A stretch of DNA of 64,000 nt from Granulosicoccus sp965214025 (GCA_965214025.1 CBDCAW010000089.1:4103-68102), one strand, 5' to 3'; shown: positions 53,337-62,529, counted from the first letter of the stretch. Numbers and translations: made by a program. Notes: a model not told the origin generated them from the letters alone.

Positions 53337-54509
53337 TTATCGCTCCCAAGGCTTTACTGCAACTGCGATCGTGAAACATCCTCCGACACCCTCGACAACC
53401 TCTCCAGCCACGCGATCGTGCTGAGCAAAAAGACGAACATCGGTGAATCCTGAGTCAGATAGCAGTCTTACCAACTCCGGGTTTGTAAAGTGCCTTACGT
53501 GATAGGAGAATACTTCTCTATCGAACGGCATAACATCTTGATTGGGCGTCGAACAAAACAATAGCCCGCCCGGCTTGAGAGCTCTAAAAAACATATCGAT
53601 TAATTGTCGTGCAAAGTCCACATGCTCTACAGTTTCAAATGACACGACGGCATCAAAATAGCAGAAATCAGACTTATCTGAATCAGAACTCAACAATCTA
53701 GCGTCTTGGCATAGGTATTTTGTCTTATCGCTACAAAAATGCTTTCTAGCCTGCGCTATAGCGGATCTCTCGACATCTATTCCGGTAACACTCGCCCCGG
53801 TTCGATCTGCCAGCATCAAAGTTCCGTAGCCAACCCCACAGGCCAGATCTAGAATCTTCGAATCACCTCCCAACGTGCCAATCTGCTCACATGCGAAACT
53901 GTAGCGATTCAAATGATCAGAACGTATCTGGTCATATCGAGACGCCATTTGCCTTTCGCCGCGATCCATAGTTTTTAAAGCACTAGCTTTTACCTCTGAA
54001 CCGCAACTTACAACGTCGATCTCAGTAAATCCAGCCCTCTCAAGCAGCAGTACAACCCTTTCTCTATTATAGCCAGATCTATATGTCCGCTGGAGACATT
54101 CGTCATACGTCTCACATCTTGGATTTGAATTCTCTTGAGGCCCCCAAAGACCAGAGAACGCAACACGCGCATCTGACTCCGCATCACAAAGCCTTGCGTT
54201 GTTCCATACAGCCGCTTGCCACATTGCCATAAAATGATCGGTATTCGGCACAGTAAGCCTTATCTTTCCACCAACAGATAGGGCGTCAAACCAGGTCAAC
54301 ATTGCTAGATCTGCCTCCATGCTGGATAGATACGGCAAGACATGATCAACCAAAAGCAAATCAACGGAGTTGTTATCAACAAACTTTTGCCAAACGTTTT
54401 CTAGTATTCTTTCCGCCGACCCATACTCCAAACAGTAATTACCTATGTTACGCGTAATTCTATATGTACTCATGTTTGCTCGACTCATCTCCACTACTGC
54501 AGCGTTCAT
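53337..54509 (-). CDS. Two-domain methyltransferase of the glycan locus
   Basis: A 390-residue protein. Residues about 40-175 are related to the neighbouring 180-residue protein (LAMLTWFDALSVGGKIRLTV, MWQAAVWNNARLCDA, SGYNRERVVLLLERAGF) but lack its glycine-rich SAM loop. Residues about 190-390 are a complete class I methyltransferase: motif I KILDLACGVGYGTLMLA at 218-234, motif II VTGIDVERSAI, then FDAVVSFETVEHVDFARQLI and LKPGGLLFCSTPNQD. The active domain could O- or N-methylate a glycan residue; the N-terminal domain may be regulatory or substrate-binding. Coupled to the upstream gene by ATGA. Confidence 0.75.
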   Translation of the reverse strand: MNAAVVEMSRANMSTYRITRNIGNYCLEYGSAERILENVWQKFVDNNSVDLLLVDHVLPYLSSMEADLAMLTWFDALSVGGKIRLTVPNTDHFMAMWQAAVWNNARLCDAESDARVAFSGLWGPQENSNPRCETYDECLQRTYRSGYNRERVVLLLERAGFTEIDVVSCGSEVKASALKTMDRGERQMASRYDQIRSDHLNRYSFACEQIGTLGGDSKILDLACGVGYGTLMLADRTGASVTGIDVERSAIAQARKHFCSDKTKYLCQDARLLSSDSDKSDFCYFDAVVSFETVEHVDFARQLIDMFFRALKPGGLLFCSTPNQDVMPFDREVFSYHVRHFTNPELVRLLSDSGFTDVRLFAQHDRVAGEVVEGVGGCFTIAVAVKPWER

Positions 54510-55774
54510 CCTTTCTGTGAATCCGCATCAAGACAATTATCCTTAGAAATTATATCGAGATAACTAAATCTCCGAATCTTATCGTTATTGAAAACTCTGT
54601 CCGCAACAGCAAACTGCCGATAATATATAGCAGCCAGCAGCTTGTCAATCTGTTCCGAATGTTTGCCAAGCAAACAATTTCCTTCGACCTTTATTGATTT
54701 GCCTTGCAAGGCAGCCTCATAAAGTACTGATGAATTAATCCCGTGAACCAAATTTGCTCGGGCCACCAAAATACTGACGTCATCATGAGAAACTGTGCTA
54801 CGTGCGAACACGTAGTTCTGACCATTTCTATCTTTTGGATGCGGCTTAAACACGATATTCTCTCCTCTATACATGTCCTCGATATAGTTAATAAACTCTT
54901 GCATACCGCGTGTAAACATGGAGTGACTTATCACGTTTGAATCTGTGGGGACCTGCAGCGGAACAAATATACTCTCGTCTTCCAGCACGCCTTTCCCGGA
55001 GAGTATTGTTCTTCGCGTGTGGCGTAGCCGGTTCATTATATAAAGCATTTCATCAGTCACCCACTCAAGACTATCTCCGTACAGCTGGCTATCGTTGTTC
55101 ACGCCATGCTTGTCAAAGTAGAAGTGCTCGTGCTGTGGAAAGAACCCACACTCTGCATAGGTAACATCTACCTTCAACTTCTTAACTCGATCCAATAAAG
55201 GTAGGAACGCTGAAGTGGAGCCGTTCCAAAGAACCACGCTTCGGGCGCCAATCACGTACTCATCACTCAATATTTCCAAGGGATGATGCACTTCTACCTG
55301 GATCCCAGCAGCTTCTACAAATGTAAAGAGGTTACTCAGAAATGCAGGGACGTTTATATCTGAATACTGGTCGAAGTAGAGCATGTAGTCGCGAGAATGT
55401 ATTCGTTTTCTAGCCGCTATTACTGAATTTTGGGGAGCGCAAAGCATTACATCTAAGAACGTCGAATGGCTCGAACATCTGCTCTGCAAACGTAGTATCA
55501 TTTCAATCTGAAACTGCCCTGTCCCTAGAACTATGCTCTCCTCATTGATGTAATCTTGCTCATTCTCTGTATACTGCGATATTTCACTGTAATCATCGTG
55601 ATACTCAGTTACCCACCAGGACGTAGGCAGAGTAACTCGCTCTCGGACGAGCCTCAGCAACATGTCTTTGGCATAGGCACCGTCTCCTACAAGGCAGTAA
55701 TCCATGCCTTTCAGATCTGATAGCTTGCAGACGTTGCGCAGAGAGTTCGCTGCTATTGCCTGTGTAACTAGCAT
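54506..55774 (-). CDS. KpsC/KpsS-like capsule-type glycosyltransferase (putative)
   Basis: A 422-residue protein without signal peptide. The second half has features of the KpsC/KpsS/LipB group of beta-Kdo transferases: YAECGFFPQHEHFYFDKHGV, then a C-terminal FKPHPKDRNGQNYVF, VSHDDVSILVARANLVHGIN and SSVLYEAALQGKSIKVEG. The first 180 residues are not recognised. As Kdo and nonulosonic acids are both ulosonic acids, it may transfer pseudaminic acid or another ulosonic acid in this glycan (inference). It overlaps glf by seven bases and the methyltransferase by four. Confidence 0.6.
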   Translation of the reverse strand: MLVTQAIAANSLRNVCKLSDLKGMDYCLVGDGAYAKDMLLRLVRERVTLPTSWWVTEYHDDYSEISQYTENEQDYINEESIVLGTGQFQIEMILRLQSRCSSHSTFLDVMLCAPQNSVIAARKRIHSRDYMLYFDQYSDINVPAFLSNLFTFVEAAGIQVEVHHPLEILSDEYVIGARSVVLWNGSTSAFLPLLDRVKKLKVDVTYAECGFFPQHEHFYFDKHGVNNDSQLYGDSLEWVTDEMLYIMNRLRHTRRTILSGKGVLEDESIFVPLQVPTDSNVISHSMFTRGMQEFINYIEDMYRGENIVFKPHPKDRNGQNYVFARSTVSHDDVSILVARANLVHGINSSVLYEAALQGKSIKVEGNCLLGKHSEQIDKLLAAIYYRQFAVADRVFNNDKIRRFSYLDIISKDNCLDADSQKG

Positions 55775-56952
55775 GCCTCTCTCAGCTGACTGTTGCTCAG
55801 CGTGTCGAATTTTGCGAGAGCATTCCCAACAGCATCGTCCATATCGTAATACTTGTATTCAGCTAACCTACCTGCCGTAATAATATTTGGAAACTTCTCT
55901 GCAAGAGCCTTGTACTTTTCGTAGCGCTCTTTATTCTCGACGTTGAATACCGGGTAGTAGGGTACGTTTTTCTGAGGGTCATGTCTGTCGTAGTCCTGCG
56001 GATACTCTCGGACTATAGTAGTCTGATCAGTCTTCTGACCTAGAATTTTCTTAAACTCGGTAATTCTTGTATACGCATGTTCGTTAGGAAAATTAACTGT
56101 TGTGGCTTGCTGGAATTCCGCTTGCTTCAGTGTTTCAAACTTAAACTGCAACGAGCGATACTCTAGCTCTCCATCAACATAACCAAAAAGATGGTCCAAC
56201 ATACCTGTAAAGATTATTTTTCCGCGAAAACTCTTCCCCTCAAAGGACGAAGTATTCTCTTTCAAATCCAGATCAATCAGATCGGTTGCATCGACGTTCA
56301 GGCGTACTTCAATATTTGGATGAGCAAGAATATTCGCCACCAAACTACTGTATCCCTCAGTTGGAATAGCTTGATACTTATCGTGAAAGTAGCGATCATC
56401 CCTGGATATTACCACTGGTACTCGCGCAGTAACGGCTGGCGAAATATCTTCAGGGGAGCAGCCCCATTGCTTTGTAGTATAATTAATGAAAAACTTCTGA
56501 TAGACAAGCTCACCAAGTTTTTGAAGCAATAAAGATGAGTTTTTGCGTAGCTCTAGAATTGGAACCTTACCACCGGCGCCGTACTGCTTCAAAAGAATTC
56601 TTTCAATCTCTTGAGCTTCGTCCTTAGGATATAGAGCGTGCAGCGTATTGAGATTGAAGGGAATTGGAATTAGCTTGCCATCTATGGATCCCAGCACCTT
56701 GTGCTCGTAAAGTTTCCATTGCGTAAACCCGCTGAGATACTCCCAAACATACTCATCGTCGGTGTGAAATAGGTGGGGCCCGTAGTGATGAACGGTCACT
56801 CCATGAGCGGTTCTATAGTCATAGCAGTTTCCTGCCACATGATCACGCTGCTCCAAGACGAGTACCTTTTTGTTTTGCACGCTAGCGAAACGCTCAGCCA
56901 TGACCGCCCCAGACAAGCCAGCCCCTACTACTAGGACATCAAAGCTGCCCAC
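55768..56952 (-). CDS. glf: UDP-galactopyranose mutase
   Basis: FAD-dependent enzyme converting UDP-galactopyranose to UDP-galactofuranose, 394 residues. N-terminal FAD-binding LVVGAGLSGAVMAERFASVQ, RDHVAGNCYD, GVTVHHYGPHLFHTDDEYVW, SIDGKLIPIPFNLNTLHALY, YTTKQWGCSPEDI and the C-terminal FNVENKERYEKYKALAEKFP and AEYKYYDMDDAVGNAL are all diagnostic. It implies galactofuranose in the surface glycan. It starts one base before the GT2 gene stop and is coupled to the KpsC-like gene. Confidence 0.95.
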   Translation of the reverse strand: MGSFDVLVVGAGLSGAVMAERFASVQNKKVLVLEQRDHVAGNCYDYRTAHGVTVHHYGPHLFHTDDEYVWEYLSGFTQWKLYEHKVLGSIDGKLIPIPFNLNTLHALYPKDEAQEIERILLKQYGAGGKVPILELRKNSSLLLQKLGELVYQKFFINYTTKQWGCSPEDISPAVTARVPVVISRDDRYFHDKYQAIPTEGYSSLVANILAHPNIEVRLNVDATDLIDLDLKENTSSFEGKSFRGKIIFTGMLDHLFGYVDGELEYRSLQFKFETLKQAEFQQATTVNFPNEHAYTRITEFKKILGQKTDQTTIVREYPQDYDRHDPQKNVPYYPVFNVENKERYEKYKALAEKFPNIITAGRLAEYKYYDMDDAVGNALAKFDTLSNSQLREAC

Positions 56953-57906
56953 TTAGACTACCTCCCGAAGAATTCTCCTAACATTCTCGGGAGACGTTCT
57001 ATTCTCGTAGACAACTCTGTGTTTGTCATTGAAGTACAGAATTCCATCCGAAGAACTTTCGATATGCTTGACAAATAGATCGTCAGCCTCTCTGGCCAGA
57101 AAGTAAAGACCAGCAGCAAACCGGTGATGGGAAATCCCCGCAGCGATAGTTTCATTGCTAATGCCAAATTGCTCGGCCGCTAGGCAAGCGAGTTCAATGT
57201 CTATTAGTGACTGCTCACGCCTAGCATATGATCTACTAGTCTGCTGGCCAAAGCTGCTATCATGAATACGATATCGTCCTAAGACTTCAGGTATGTAGTC
57301 AATGTTCGCTTGCAGGTATCCTGCATTCTGGATGTAGAACGAATAATCAAATATTATTTTGCAGGTATTCATTACAGTCTGCTGCAGTTTCGGGTGATTT
57401 CTGAACATCACACTACTTGCTTGCATGTATGTCCCGTACCTAACCATATGTTCTATGCTGGAACGCGGCGGAATAAAGGACCAGTTATAGTATCCTTCCG
57501 AGTAATGCTTGATAGTTTTTCCAGACAACGAGTCAAACATGTCAGATTCATGGTAGACCATCTGACAATCTTGATGCTGATCTAAGTAATCAACCTGTTT
57601 CTGTAGCTTAGTTTCCAGAGCAATGTCGTCGCCATCCACGTATGCAACGTATTCCCCTGTGGCCAGCTTAAGCAAGACCTCCATATTAGCAGCGAGACCT
57701 ACATTTTTCTTATTGTATATTGGGTACAGCTTTCCTTTGAAACGCGATGCAAGAATCGCAATTCTTTCCGCGGTTTCATCGGTTGATCCATCATCACTAA
57801 CGATGACTTCGTAGTCGAAATCGGTTCTTTGCTCTAAAACCGACACTAAGCACGTGATTATATATTCTTGCAGATTGTAGGCCGGTATCAATACTGATAG
57901 CTTCAT
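56953..57906 (-). CDS. Family 2 glycosyltransferase
   Basis: A 317-residue GT-A glycosyltransferase: VLIPAYNLQEYIITCLVSVL, VIVSDDGSTDETAERIAIL, NKKNVGLAANMEVLLK and YVAYVDGDDIAL with the D-x-D metal motif. The C-terminal third is helical, with no membrane segment. Acceptor and donor unknown; the adjacent glf suggests a galactofuranosyl or neighbouring linkage. Confidence 0.88.
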   Translation of the reverse strand: MKLSVLIPAYNLQEYIITCLVSVLEQRTDFDYEVIVSDDGSTDETAERIAILASRFKGKLYPIYNKKNVGLAANMEVLLKLATGEYVAYVDGDDIALETKLQKQVDYLDQHQDCQMVYHESDMFDSLSGKTIKHYSEGYYNWSFIPPRSSIEHMVRYGTYMQASSVMFRNHPKLQQTVMNTCKIIFDYSFYIQNAGYLQANIDYIPEVLGRYRIHDSSFGQQTSRSYARREQSLIDIELACLAAEQFGISNETIAAGISHHRFAAGLYFLAREADDLFVKHIESSSDGILYFNDKHRVVYENRTSPENVRRILREVV

Positions 57907-58176
57907 ATTGTATTAGCCTGGTCTATTGGAAAAAGCCCCTGCTACCTTGCCAGCACGCAAACAATGTGCCGGTAACGTGCCTATATGCTCATCGATCTTT
58001 CGTTGTTCAGATGCACTCACCAGAAGCACTAATCAACGGCCCAAGGTCAATAATAGCTTGATGAGCAATAAGACAAGTTTTGTGACCAAAATCTGCCTTT
58101 GACTGAGTAACTAAAAACCATCGATGACGATATGTATACAGATCGACATATAGATTCAAGAAGTCTCACCAAATGT

Positions 58177-59199
58177 TTAGTCGATAAGATCAAAGCTCAT
58201 CGGCGTACCTCGATCTACATTACTTCGAAATTTTTTGCCAAGAACTTCGGTTAGATGCTTCGGCGACAATCCCGACCCGGGGCGCACTGACCTAACATTT
58301 TTTGAAGTCACCAGGTCTCCCTGACATACCTTTTCACAGACAAACAACGACCGTACAAATTTACGATTACTGAGCTTGCTCTCAGTCATTTCGTAGTCAA
58401 TTGAACCGATCGCCTTTTCGGTTATGCGAATGGCATCGACCATCGACCGAAACTCATCGGGTTCTAACGAAAATGATGAATCAACACCACCTTCTCCTCG
58501 ATTCAGTGTGAGATGCTTTTCAACTACTTTCGCACCTAGCGCAACTGCAGCGATCGGCACTGCAATTCCAAGCGTATGGTCAGATAGCCCCGAGACGCAA
58601 TTGAACGTCTTTGCCAGATGATCGATGGTTCTTAAGTTCGAGTTTTCAGGTAGAGCGGGATAGCTTGACGTACACTTCAGCAACGCAAACCGCTCGTTGC
58701 CCACACGCTTGCATGCGGCAACTGCTTCTTCAATTTCCGCCAGGCTTGCGACGCCAGTGGAAAGAATTATTGGCTTACCTGTTGCAGCGCAGTATTCAAT
58801 TAGTGGGATATCAGTTATCTCGAATGATGCAATCTTGTAAGCTGGAACATTTATCGATTCCAGGAAGTCAACTGCTGACAGATCAAATGGAGAAGAGAAG
58901 CACTCTATATCGAGACTTTCCGCTAGATCCTTTAATCGAGGCTGCCAATGCCACGGCATGGAGGCTTCTTGATATAGATCGTGCAGCGTACGACCGTCCC
59001 ACTGGCTATCGTTCTGAATGCTAAACAATGATGAGTTGCAATCAAGTGTAATAGTCTCGGCGGTGTATGTCTGCAACTTAATTGCGTTAGCTCCTGCGTC
59101 TGCTGCTTCCCTCACAATCTTTTCAGCTCTAGAGAATTCGTTGTTGTGATTTCCCGACAGCTCTGCAATGACGTACGTTGGCCCCTGCTGACTAAACAT
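58177..59199 (-). CDS. pseI: Pseudaminic acid synthase (NeuB family)
   Basis: Condenses phosphoenolpyruvate with a 6-deoxy-diacetamido-altrose to give pseudaminic acid. The 340-residue protein has the NeuB TIM barrel (YVIAELSGNHNNEFSRAEKI, AIKLQTYTAETITLD, FSSPFDLSAVDFLESINVPA, KIASFEITDIPLIEYCA, SGLSDHTLGIAVPIAAVALG, VEKHLTLNR) and a C-terminal SAF antifreeze-like domain from about 285 (LFVCEKVCQGDLVTSKNVRS). The ELSGNHN and TETITLD-type sequence fit PseI rather than NeuB or LegI. The 93-base gap to pseF holds no gene. Confidence 0.88.
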   Translation of the reverse strand: MFSQQGPTYVIAELSGNHNNEFSRAEKIVREAADAGANAIKLQTYTAETITLDCNSSLFSIQNDSQWDGRTLHDLYQEASMPWHWQPRLKDLAESLDIECFSSPFDLSAVDFLESINVPAYKIASFEITDIPLIEYCAATGKPIILSTGVASLAEIEEAVAACKRVGNERFALLKCTSSYPALPENSNLRTIDHLAKTFNCVSGLSDHTLGIAVPIAAVALGAKVVEKHLTLNRGEGGVDSSFSLEPDEFRSMVDAIRITEKAIGSIDYEMTESKLSNRKFVRSLFVCEKVCQGDLVTSKNVRSVRPGSGLSPKHLTEVLGKKFRSNVDRGTPMSFDLID

Positions 59200-59292
59200 G
59201 CTCAGTTTTTTCGCTTACTGATTCCGCAAGCAGATTCTCGCGTACCGCCTGTTGGAGGTTTTTGCGTTTATACATTAGACGTGCAACCCGGC

Positions 59293-60057
59293 TCATCCCA
59301 CATTTCCTATTTCTTTTTCCACCGTACCGTTGGGCGATATCATCATTGATAGGAATTTTTTCTCAGCGATTAGCCAGTCGGCTTCTGTATCTATATCGTG
59401 CACGCTCATTTCCGAGTAGATGATTACTCCGGCGTTATCTGTCATCAAGGAATCACGTTGACAAAAGCCTGCAGTCTTGAACCAATAGAACTGCCCCGCA
59501 TCATAGTAGGACTTCTGCAGGTCCTGTGTTCTCGTATGTACATGTTCGGGTAGCACCGAATACAGTCGATTTCTTTCATTCAGACGCAACGCGCGCTCAA
59601 TTGCACATGGGAAGGCAAGCACTGGGAAAGTCTGATCGAAAGCTCCCTCATTCAACAGCCTATGTGCCTGCAGAAGTCGTTTGGCTGTGACGAATACAGC
59701 AGTAGGGTATATACAACAACATTCGTTATACACACGTCCGTCTTTTTCCAGAGTTTGCAGCACTTCTCTTAGCACGTCAGAGGTGGTCGAATTGTCGTCT
59801 GCATTTTCTGCACTGCGCCTGAAAGGTACAGAAGCGCCAAGCTCTTCTGCAGTGGCCGCGATCTCGTCATCATCAGTGGAAACGATAATGTCGTCAAATA
59901 TATCAGCGGTTTTCGCAGCTTGTATGCCATAGGCGATGGCAGGAATACCAAAGAATTCTCGGATATTCTTTCGTGGTATCCGTTTGCTTCCCCCCCTCGC
60001 TGGAAGTATCGCAATCCGTTTTTGTGAATGGCTGCTGTGTTCGGATTTTTTACTCAC
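59293..60057 (-). CDS. pseF: Pseudaminic acid cytidylyltransferase
   Basis: Activates pseudaminic acid as CMP-Pse. The 254-residue protein has the CMP-sugar synthetase signature IAILPARGGSKRIPRKNIRE, IIVSTDDDEIAATAEELGA, CIYPTAVFVTAKRLLQA and YYDAGQFYWFKTAGF, with the closing MSVHDIDTEADWLIAEKKF. The sequence matches the PseF branch more than NeuA. It is the first gene of the minus-strand operon in this window; no pseB, pseC or pseG lies beside it. Confidence 0.88.
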   Translation of the reverse strand: MSKKSEHSSHSQKRIAILPARGGSKRIPRKNIREFFGIPAIAYGIQAAKTADIFDDIIVSTDDDEIAATAEELGASVPFRRSAENADDNSTTSDVLREVLQTLEKDGRVYNECCCIYPTAVFVTAKRLLQAHRLLNEGAFDQTFPVLAFPCAIERALRLNERNRLYSVLPEHVHTRTQDLQKSYYDAGQFYWFKTAGFCQRDSLMTDNAGVIIYSEMSVHDIDTEADWLIAEKKFLSMMISPNGTVEKEIGNVG

Positions 60058-60059
60058 TA

Positions 60060-60268
60060 CCTTTGCCGGTCTCAGTCCAGTTGTTCAAGCCAATCAAGAT
60101 CCGTTCCATTTTCAACCGTGGCACTACACATTATGCAAGTTGGAGATCCTGTGCGAGTGGCAGCCTGATGACTGTTCAAGCATACTGCATCAGAATGCAC
60201 AGCATGCTCAGGCTTTCGACGCCATCGAATCTCTCCGCGACGGATATTTGACTGTATTGCATGACTAA
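60060..60268 (+). pseudogene. Unidentified C-terminal protein fragment
   Basis: A frame with protein-like composition (FHFQPWHYTLCKLEILCEWQ, then DDCSSILHQNAQHAQAFDAI and ESLRDGYLTVLHD) that ends in a stop at 60266-60268. No credible start or ribosome binding site lies outside the antisense of pseF, so this looks like the 3' end of a lost gene. I do not recognise the family. Confidence 0.35.
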
Positions 60269-60731
60269 GGCACTGTGGCGTAGGTCAAACGGGTTTTTAC
60301 GTCATCAGTGTTATCGTGCCGCCTTTTCACCCGCATGGGGCTGCCCCCCCCCCTGCTACCGTATTGTGGCGGGTTCCAAGCCCATCTCGTTGAACATAAA
60401 TCAGACGGTTTCCGACTAGCGCGGATGTATCGCATACCCTCTTGTAGCCAGTCACATCATTTTGCGATCCACGTGCAGGGTGGTCCGGTCTAGACCGACA
60501 TCGGATCGCTGGGACACCGGAGGAAAGTGGTAGCAGCGACAGACACCGTTTATGTGGGCAATAGATTCGCAAGATCTGCCCGATTGGCGACACTGGCCGA
60601 ACTACTCTTTCACACAAGGAGGTAAGTGGCCCGCCATCGATAGTCCCTGTGCGGGCCTTGACCATGGCCGGTGCGCAGGTTCATTTAGCGACGTCCTTCG
60701 CCCGCGAGCACTACGTTACTGGCAAGCTGTT
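60269..60731. other. Degraded intergenic stretch with a C10 tract
   Basis: A 463-base region with scattered stops in all frames and no supported gene. It contains ten consecutive C at 60344-60353. Short frames here have no recognisable family and are probably gene debris at the island edge. Confidence 0.5.
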
Positions 60732-61034
60732 GGCCATTTCTGGTGAATAACCGGCTTCCACGAAGGTTTCGAAGCCGGCCTGCACCAGCGCGGTGGTGCT
60801 GCCGCAGAGTACGACCTGTTCGCCGAACAGGTCGGTTTCGGCCTCTTCCTTGAACGTGGTCTCGATGACTTCGGCACGGCCGCCGTCGTTAGCAGATGCG
60901 TAGGACAAAGCGATCTGCGAGGCCTGGTCGTATGAATCCTACGCCACTACGATCAGCGTTGGCACACCACCGCCCTCGACGTACGTTGAACGCACAAGGT
61001 GACCCGGCCCCTTGGGCGCAATCATCAGCACGTC
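60732..61034 (-). pseudogene. Internal fragment of a divergent ilvC
   Basis: A 303-base segment that aligns without gaps to the middle of the resident ilvC (63135-63437), with 48 mismatches by my own count, about 84% identity. Most changes are synonymous: VIETTFKEEAETDLFGEQVV is nearly unchanged. An in-frame TAG replaces Gln in IVVA-stop-DS, and both ends are cut off, so it is non-functional. The synonymous pattern means it evolved as a working ilvC before being stranded, suggesting origin from a related species. Confidence 0.85.
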
Positions 61035-61045
61035 AACTGGTCGCC

Positions 61046-62203
61046 CTATTCCTCCCATGGGCCATCATCAAAGAACTGCCCGAAATCAATGGTTGGCGGG
61101 CCGCCCGGGCCTATATGGCCGAAGTGCCGGCCCACAGAGCGCCCGACGCTGAGCAATGTCTTCGCGGCGTCTTCCGTACCAGCATGCCCGTGTGCAAGTA
61201 GCCATTCGACTCGCTCAGCAGGAATGCGGTCAGCGAGAGAACCAGCAAAGTAGCAATCGTACATACACACAAGCTCACGCTCGTCCACCGCCGGCACGCG
61301 CCCGCGCAAAACACCGACGAGGCCTTCCAACCCTCCCCGAATGAAGTGCCGGCATATCTCAAGAGGAGCACCGAACAGATCAAACTCACGTGCCGTCAGC
61401 GGATAGCAGTTTGCACGAGCCGTGTTCCGACTTGTCACACCACCGTGCTCCATCTGCCAGTCAATGAACTCTTGCTGGTCGAAAGGTGATCGATTGTTTT
61501 CTTCCAAGAATCGCCCGAACAATTCAACAACTCTGTTCATTGAGAAGCCAGTTGGCACGCAGTTGCCTGGCCTTTCCAACTTGCGGCGGCGATCAGATTC
61601 AACAAGTGACGCTACAAGCGGCATTACATTCTTCGTTGGCTGCCCTTCACCAAAGGCGCGAAGATCGTAGCCGAGCATGAAGAACGCACTCTGTAAAGCG
61701 ACAAGACGATCACGTATAGGTGACTGATCGCCAAAAAGCCCGGTAGAAAGAACAACAGCTTCCATGATCCAGCCCAGCCGCACCATGCACCGCGCCCAGT
61801 TCGCCCCCCTGAACGCGCTGTACAGTCTCGGCGCTGAAGGAAAATCAAGATCGCGCGAGTTCCGCAGCTGATTACCCCGCGCCTCCCCGGTTGGAAACCT
61901 CAACCATTCTGGTGTTCTTGCCAGCTTCCTCTCGCGGCAGTAAAGCGCTACAAACATTGCTGTGGCTGCACCGACGCGGCTGTCGTAAATCGGCGCACCA
62001 GAGTCGTCGAGAATAGAGTGGATCTTGGTCAACCCCGAGTCGAATCGATGGATGCGCGCAGCATCGATCATCTCGAGATGAAGTTCAGGGTCATCAAGCC
62101 GGAACACCGGCTTGGCATCGCGCAAGTAGCTAACCAGCTCGTGGCCATCCTTCTTACCGGTTAAGAACGGCTTGGATCCAGAGAGGCCACCCCATCCAAG
62201 CAC
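61046..62203 (-). CDS. Unknown protein (385 aa), possibly disrupted at its 5' end
   Basis: Not recognised. From GTG at 62203 it runs 385 residues, soluble and mixed alpha/beta in appearance: LTKIHSILDDSGAPIYDSRV with GAATAMFVALYCRERKLART, WARCMVRLGWIMEAVVLSTG, EFIDWQMEHGGVTSRNTARA, and an aspartate/glycine-rich end. The IYDSRV segment is faintly like a helix-hairpin-helix glycosylase element but this is weak. The natural start may be the ATG at 62236, which overlaps the upstream gene stop as ATGA, but its fourth codon is TGA (62225-62227) in the same frame as the rest of the gene. Both readings are given; if ATG is authentic, the gene is broken. Confidence 0.6.
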   Translation of the reverse strand: MLGWGGLSGSKPFLTGKKDGHELVSYLRDAKPVFRLDDPELHLEMIDAARIHRFDSGLTKIHSILDDSGAPIYDSRVGAATAMFVALYCRERKLARTPEWLRFPTGEARGNQLRNSRDLDFPSAPRLYSAFRGANWARCMVRLGWIMEAVVLSTGLFGDQSPIRDRLVALQSAFFMLGYDLRAFGEGQPTKNVMPLVASLVESDRRRKLERPGNCVPTGFSMNRVVELFGRFLEENNRSPFDQQEFIDWQMEHGGVTSRNTARANCYPLTAREFDLFGAPLEICRHFIRGGLEGLVGVLRGRVPAVDERELVCMYDCYFAGSLADRIPAERVEWLLAHGHAGTEDAAKTLLSVGRSVGRHFGHIGPGGPPTIDFGQFFDDGPWEE

Positions 62204-62232
62204 CTCGTTGGCAATATTCGAAGGTCAGGTTT

Positions 62233-62529
62233 TCATCCTCTAGCCTCGATCGCGTTTCCAAGCCCGTGCTTCAATCGCGCGAGCGAGGCTATTGTGGTGG
62301 CCCAGTTACCGGACTCAACCACGGCCTCTTCTCCAGGAGGGGTCCATCTTGAACACCACATGTACTGTTCAAGAACGCCCTCGACGCCGACGACCTGCTC
62401 ATTGATGCCGCCTGGTACAAATCGGCTATCAAGAACAACAAGCTGAAACTCCCGATATACAAGCTCGTGACTGAGCCATTTCACAAAATCGGCAACGTGT
62501 TCGTTAGCGAGGTAGATCTGCTTGTCCAT
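62233..62529 (-). CDS. Unknown small protein (about 98 aa)
   Basis: Not recognised. Begins MDKQIYLANEHVADFVKWLS and contains LVYREFQLVVLDSRFVPGGI, VEGVLEQYMWCSRWTPPGEE and WATTIASLARLKHGLGNAIE. It is aromatic-rich, without signal or membrane segments. The frame is open to 62631, but the Met at 62529 is the natural start. Its stop overlaps a potential ATG of the next gene (ATGA), so the two likely formed a coupled pair. Confidence 0.55.
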   Translation of the reverse strand: MDKQIYLANEHVADFVKWLSHELVYREFQLVVLDSRFVPGGINEQVVGVEGVLEQYMWCSRWTPPGEEAVVESGNWATTIASLARLKHGLGNAIEARG

